DNA of 6,639 nucleotides from an uncultured bacterium (GTDB taxonomy: Bacteria > Planctomycetota > UBA1135 > UBA2386): NCBI GenBank assembly GCA_938003515.1, contig CALKYL010000217.1, positions 1 through 6,639 of the forward strand, read 5' to 3'. Shown here one piece after another: positions 4,751 to 6,639 of this stretch. The notes beneath the pieces were generated by a model. That model was not told the DNA's origin, did not search any database, and saw only the letters and a list, made by a program, of their open reading frames with translations. Numbering within the stretch: position 1 is the stretch's first letter; the number at the start of each line of letters is the position of its first letter. Both the position numbers and the translations under genes were made by a program.

Positions 4751-6639
4751 TCAGCCGATCGTGAAGTCGATCGTGTTGCTGAGGTGGATCTGCCCGAAGC
4801 ACGGTCCGACCGGCTCGATCGAGAACCCCTGCGCCGCGAACGTCGCTCCGAACAGGGACGGGCTCGCCGGGACGACCAGCGGCAGGCTCCCGCCGACCAC
4901 CAGCACCCCGTCGACGCCGAGCGTGCAGCCGGAGCACGCCGCGATCGGCACGCTCACGGGCGCGCCGAAGACGAACCAGGGCACGCCCGCATAGCCCGAC
5001 AGCGAGAACGTCATAAGGTTGCCGAGCTCGGGGGCACCGGTGACCCCGATTCCGAGCAGGCCGCACACGGTCGGCCGCGTGAGGAACGCTCCGGCGGGCG
5101 CGAGGTCGAAGCTGTACGCCTCGATGCCGAGATTGCCGCTCGGGATGCCGTCGCGGTCGTGCGCGGTGTTGAAGTGGCGGCTGTAGGCGCCGGTGCCGCT
5201 GTATCGCGACGCGATCTGCACGTTGAACTCGCGCTTGCCGCCGCTCGCACCGAGCCACGTGCCCTTCTCGCCCGCCGACAGCGCGCTGCCCGCCAGGGCG
5301 AGCGTGGTCGCACGCGTGTCGAGGTCGTTGGCGGTCGTGTTGCCGGAGTAGACCTCGTCGTAGCAGACGACGAAGCGCAGCCCGTCGCTGTCGACGCTCG
5401 GACGCTTCTGCGGCCACGGCGTGCGCTGGGAGCTCTGCTCGAGCGCCTGCACGCTCGCGCTCGCGCGCACGGTGCCGGTCTGGTCGAAGCACGCGGCCCA
5501 GATGTCACCGGCGTTCTCGTTGCGTTCGTAGGCGACGAGCCACAGACGGGTGCCGTCGATCGACGGCAGCGTCGCGCTGCTGACGTGCGGCTGGGTCTCG
5601 TGGAACCCGCTGTTCGCGATCGGGAAGCTGGTGCCGACGCCGTTCAGGATCAGCGCGCCGTCGCGGGTCAGGAACGAGCCGCGCACGTCCTCGCCGGCGC
5701 CGAGCTGCTGGTAGACGACCGCCGAGACGCGCGTCGTGAGGTTGCCGCCGCCGGTCGACTTGGAGATCGTCGGCCACGTCTGGTGCGCGGCGCTGCCCGC
5801 GACCGTGACCGGGCCCGGCCGCAGCGCGCCGGTCGGCTCGACCTGCCGCGCCTGGATGTCGTGGTTGCCCGGGCTCGTCGCGTGCTCCCAGACGACCGTG
5901 AACGCACACGGCGGCGGACCCGAGTCCCCGCCGACGTCCGGCCGCAGCTCGTCGACGCCGGTGTTGGCGATGTCGAACTGGTTCGAGATCGTCGGACCGC
6001 TGTTGGCCATCAGCCGACCGCGAACGTCCCAGGTGCCGGTCGAGCCGGTGCGCGTCTGCGCGACGACCAGGAACGTGTCGTAGACCGCGAGATTGGCGAT
6101 GCGCGGCCGCGGCCAGGACACGCTCGACGCGTCGATCGTCGTCAGACCGCCGACCAGCGTCATCGGGTTGCCGAGGGACACGCGCTGCACGTAGCAGTCC
6201 CAGTCGCCGGCCGCGAACACGCGCGCGAACGACACCGCCCAGACGTTGCCGGTGTCGTCCCACGCGAGGTCGGGATCCCCGACGTCGGTCGTCGACGAGT
6301 AGACCTGGATCGCGTGCACGACCGGGTCGATGACGAGCGGCAGCGCCGCGCGTTCCACGAAGTCCGCGGGCACGCGGATCGTCAGCGCATCACCCGCGAG
6401 CGTCGTCGGAGCCGCGACGCGCTCGCCGGCGGCGTCGATCGCGACGGCCGGCGAGTAACGCACCGCGTCGAACGGGCCGCGGAACTCGATGCCCGCGTCG
6501 GTGTTCGCACCCGCGAGCGCCGTGGCGACGCCGATCGTCACGACGAGCTCGCCGCGCCGGGGCAGCTGCGCGAACGTGAAGGTCTGCTCGACGCCGGCGC
6601 CGCGCACGTCGAGCGCCTCGACGACGCAGCCGAACGCGT
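4751..6639 (-). CDS. Probable secreted seven-bladed beta-propeller protein, C-terminal 628 residues
   Basis: The frame is open to the right edge, so the start and any signal peptide lie outside; numbering here begins at the first full codon (6637). Residues 1 to about 107 resemble the beta domain that often precedes propellers in secreted proteins, closing with LPLVIDPVV. Seven repeats then start near 122, 178, 233, 289, 350, 413 and 473, spaced 55-63 residues. Each has a Pro-x-Val/Ile-like opening, a central strand such as AFTVVWEH, VSAVVYQQ, LWLVAYER or RFVVCYDE, and a D-[IVL]-x-[AG]-like strand (HDIQARQV, EDVRGSFL, GDIWAACF). Residues about 521-628 form a terminal domain with GAPELGNLMTFSLSG, a CSGC cysteine pair and a final HLSNTIDFTIG strand, like the C-terminal domain I recall from many planctomycetal extracellular proteins. 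A binding or surface role is likely; no catalytic motif is visible. The stop is TGA at 4753-4751. Confidence 0.82.
   Translation of the reverse strand, partial: AFGCVVEALDVRGAGVEQTFTFAQLPRRGELVVTIGVATALAGANTDAGIEFRGPFDAVRYSPAVAIDAAGERVAAPTTLAGDALTIRVPADFVERAALPLVIDPVVHAIQVYSSTTDVGDPDLAWDDTGNVWAVSFARVFAAGDWDCYVQRVSLGNPMTLVGGLTTIDASSVSWPRPRIANLAVYDTFLVVAQTRTGSTGTWDVRGRLMANSGPTISNQFDIANTGVDELRPDVGGDSGPPPCAFTVVWEHATSPGNHDIQARQVEPTGALRPGPVTVAGSAAHQTWPTISKSTGGGNLTTRVSAVVYQQLGAGEDVRGSFLTRDGALILNGVGTSFPIANSGFHETQPHVSSATLPSIDGTRLWLVAYERNENAGDIWAACFDQTGTVRASASVQALEQSSQRTPWPQKRPSVDSDGLRFVVCYDEVYSGNTTANDLDTRATTLALAGSALSAGEKGTWLGASGGKREFNVQIASRYSGTGAYSRHFNTAHDRDGIPSGNLGIEAYSFDLAPAGAFLTRPTVCGLLGIGVTGAPELGNLMTFSLSGYAGVPWFVFGAPVSVPIAACSGCTLGVDGVLVVGGSLPLVVPASPSLFGATFAAQGFSIEPVGPCFGQIHLSNTIDFTIG

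Noticed and set aside
2478..4994. Long plus-strand frame running through mfd, the PTPS gene and into the secreted-protein gene
   Set aside because: It crosses three recognised genes on both strands in the wrong frame and encodes Arg/Ala/Pro-rich sequence without domains.
4680..5492. Extension of the PTPS frame upstream of GTG 4673
   Set aside because: The frame is open but antisense-like: Arg/Ala-rich sequence overlying the secreted-protein gene in another frame, with no family similarity before the KFSAAHF region.
5736..6083. Plus-strand frame of about 115 codons opposite the secreted protein
   Set aside because: It lies opposite well-formed propeller blades, has no motif and no ribosome-binding site, and is best explained as a chance frame.

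Overview
The window comes from a very G+C-rich bacterial chromosome. Codons end almost always in G or C, and long antisense open frames lie over the real genes. The best taxonomic hint is the large secreted-type protein at the right end. Its layout is a 'YPLTIDP'-like beta domain, then a regular propeller, then a C-terminal domain ending in a 'SNxIDFTIG' strand. From memory, that layout is typical of extracellular proteins of Planctomycetota. This is an inference; no marker gene in the window settles it.

Layout, left to right. (1) Bases 1-711, minus strand: the N-terminal 237 codons of an IS91-family transposase (zinc-binding domain plus HUH motif), cut by the left edge. (2) Bases 868-4098, plus strand: mfd, the transcription-repair coupling factor, with all expected domains in one reading frame but interrupted by a single in-frame amber codon (TAG) at 2233-2235, inside the RNA-polymerase-interacting domain. 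(3) Bases 4095-4673, minus strand: a 6-pyruvoyl-tetrahydropterin synthase / QueD-family protein that keeps its three zinc histidines but has Ala and Glu where the family's catalytic Cys and His should be. Its stop codon overlaps the mfd stop in the palindrome CTAG. (4) Bases 4751-6639, minus strand: the C-terminal 628 residues of a probable secreted seven-bladed beta-propeller protein, cut by the right edge.

The four genes do not form one pathway. mfd converges with the PTPS gene with no spacer and diverges from the transposase across a 156-bp gap. The PTPS gene and the secreted-protein gene lie on the same strand, 77 bases apart. The two points most worth following up are the internal stop in an otherwise intact mfd (decay, suppression or sequence error) and the loss of two catalytic residues in the PTPS homologue. 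I found no CRISPR array, RNA gene, phage module or defence system.
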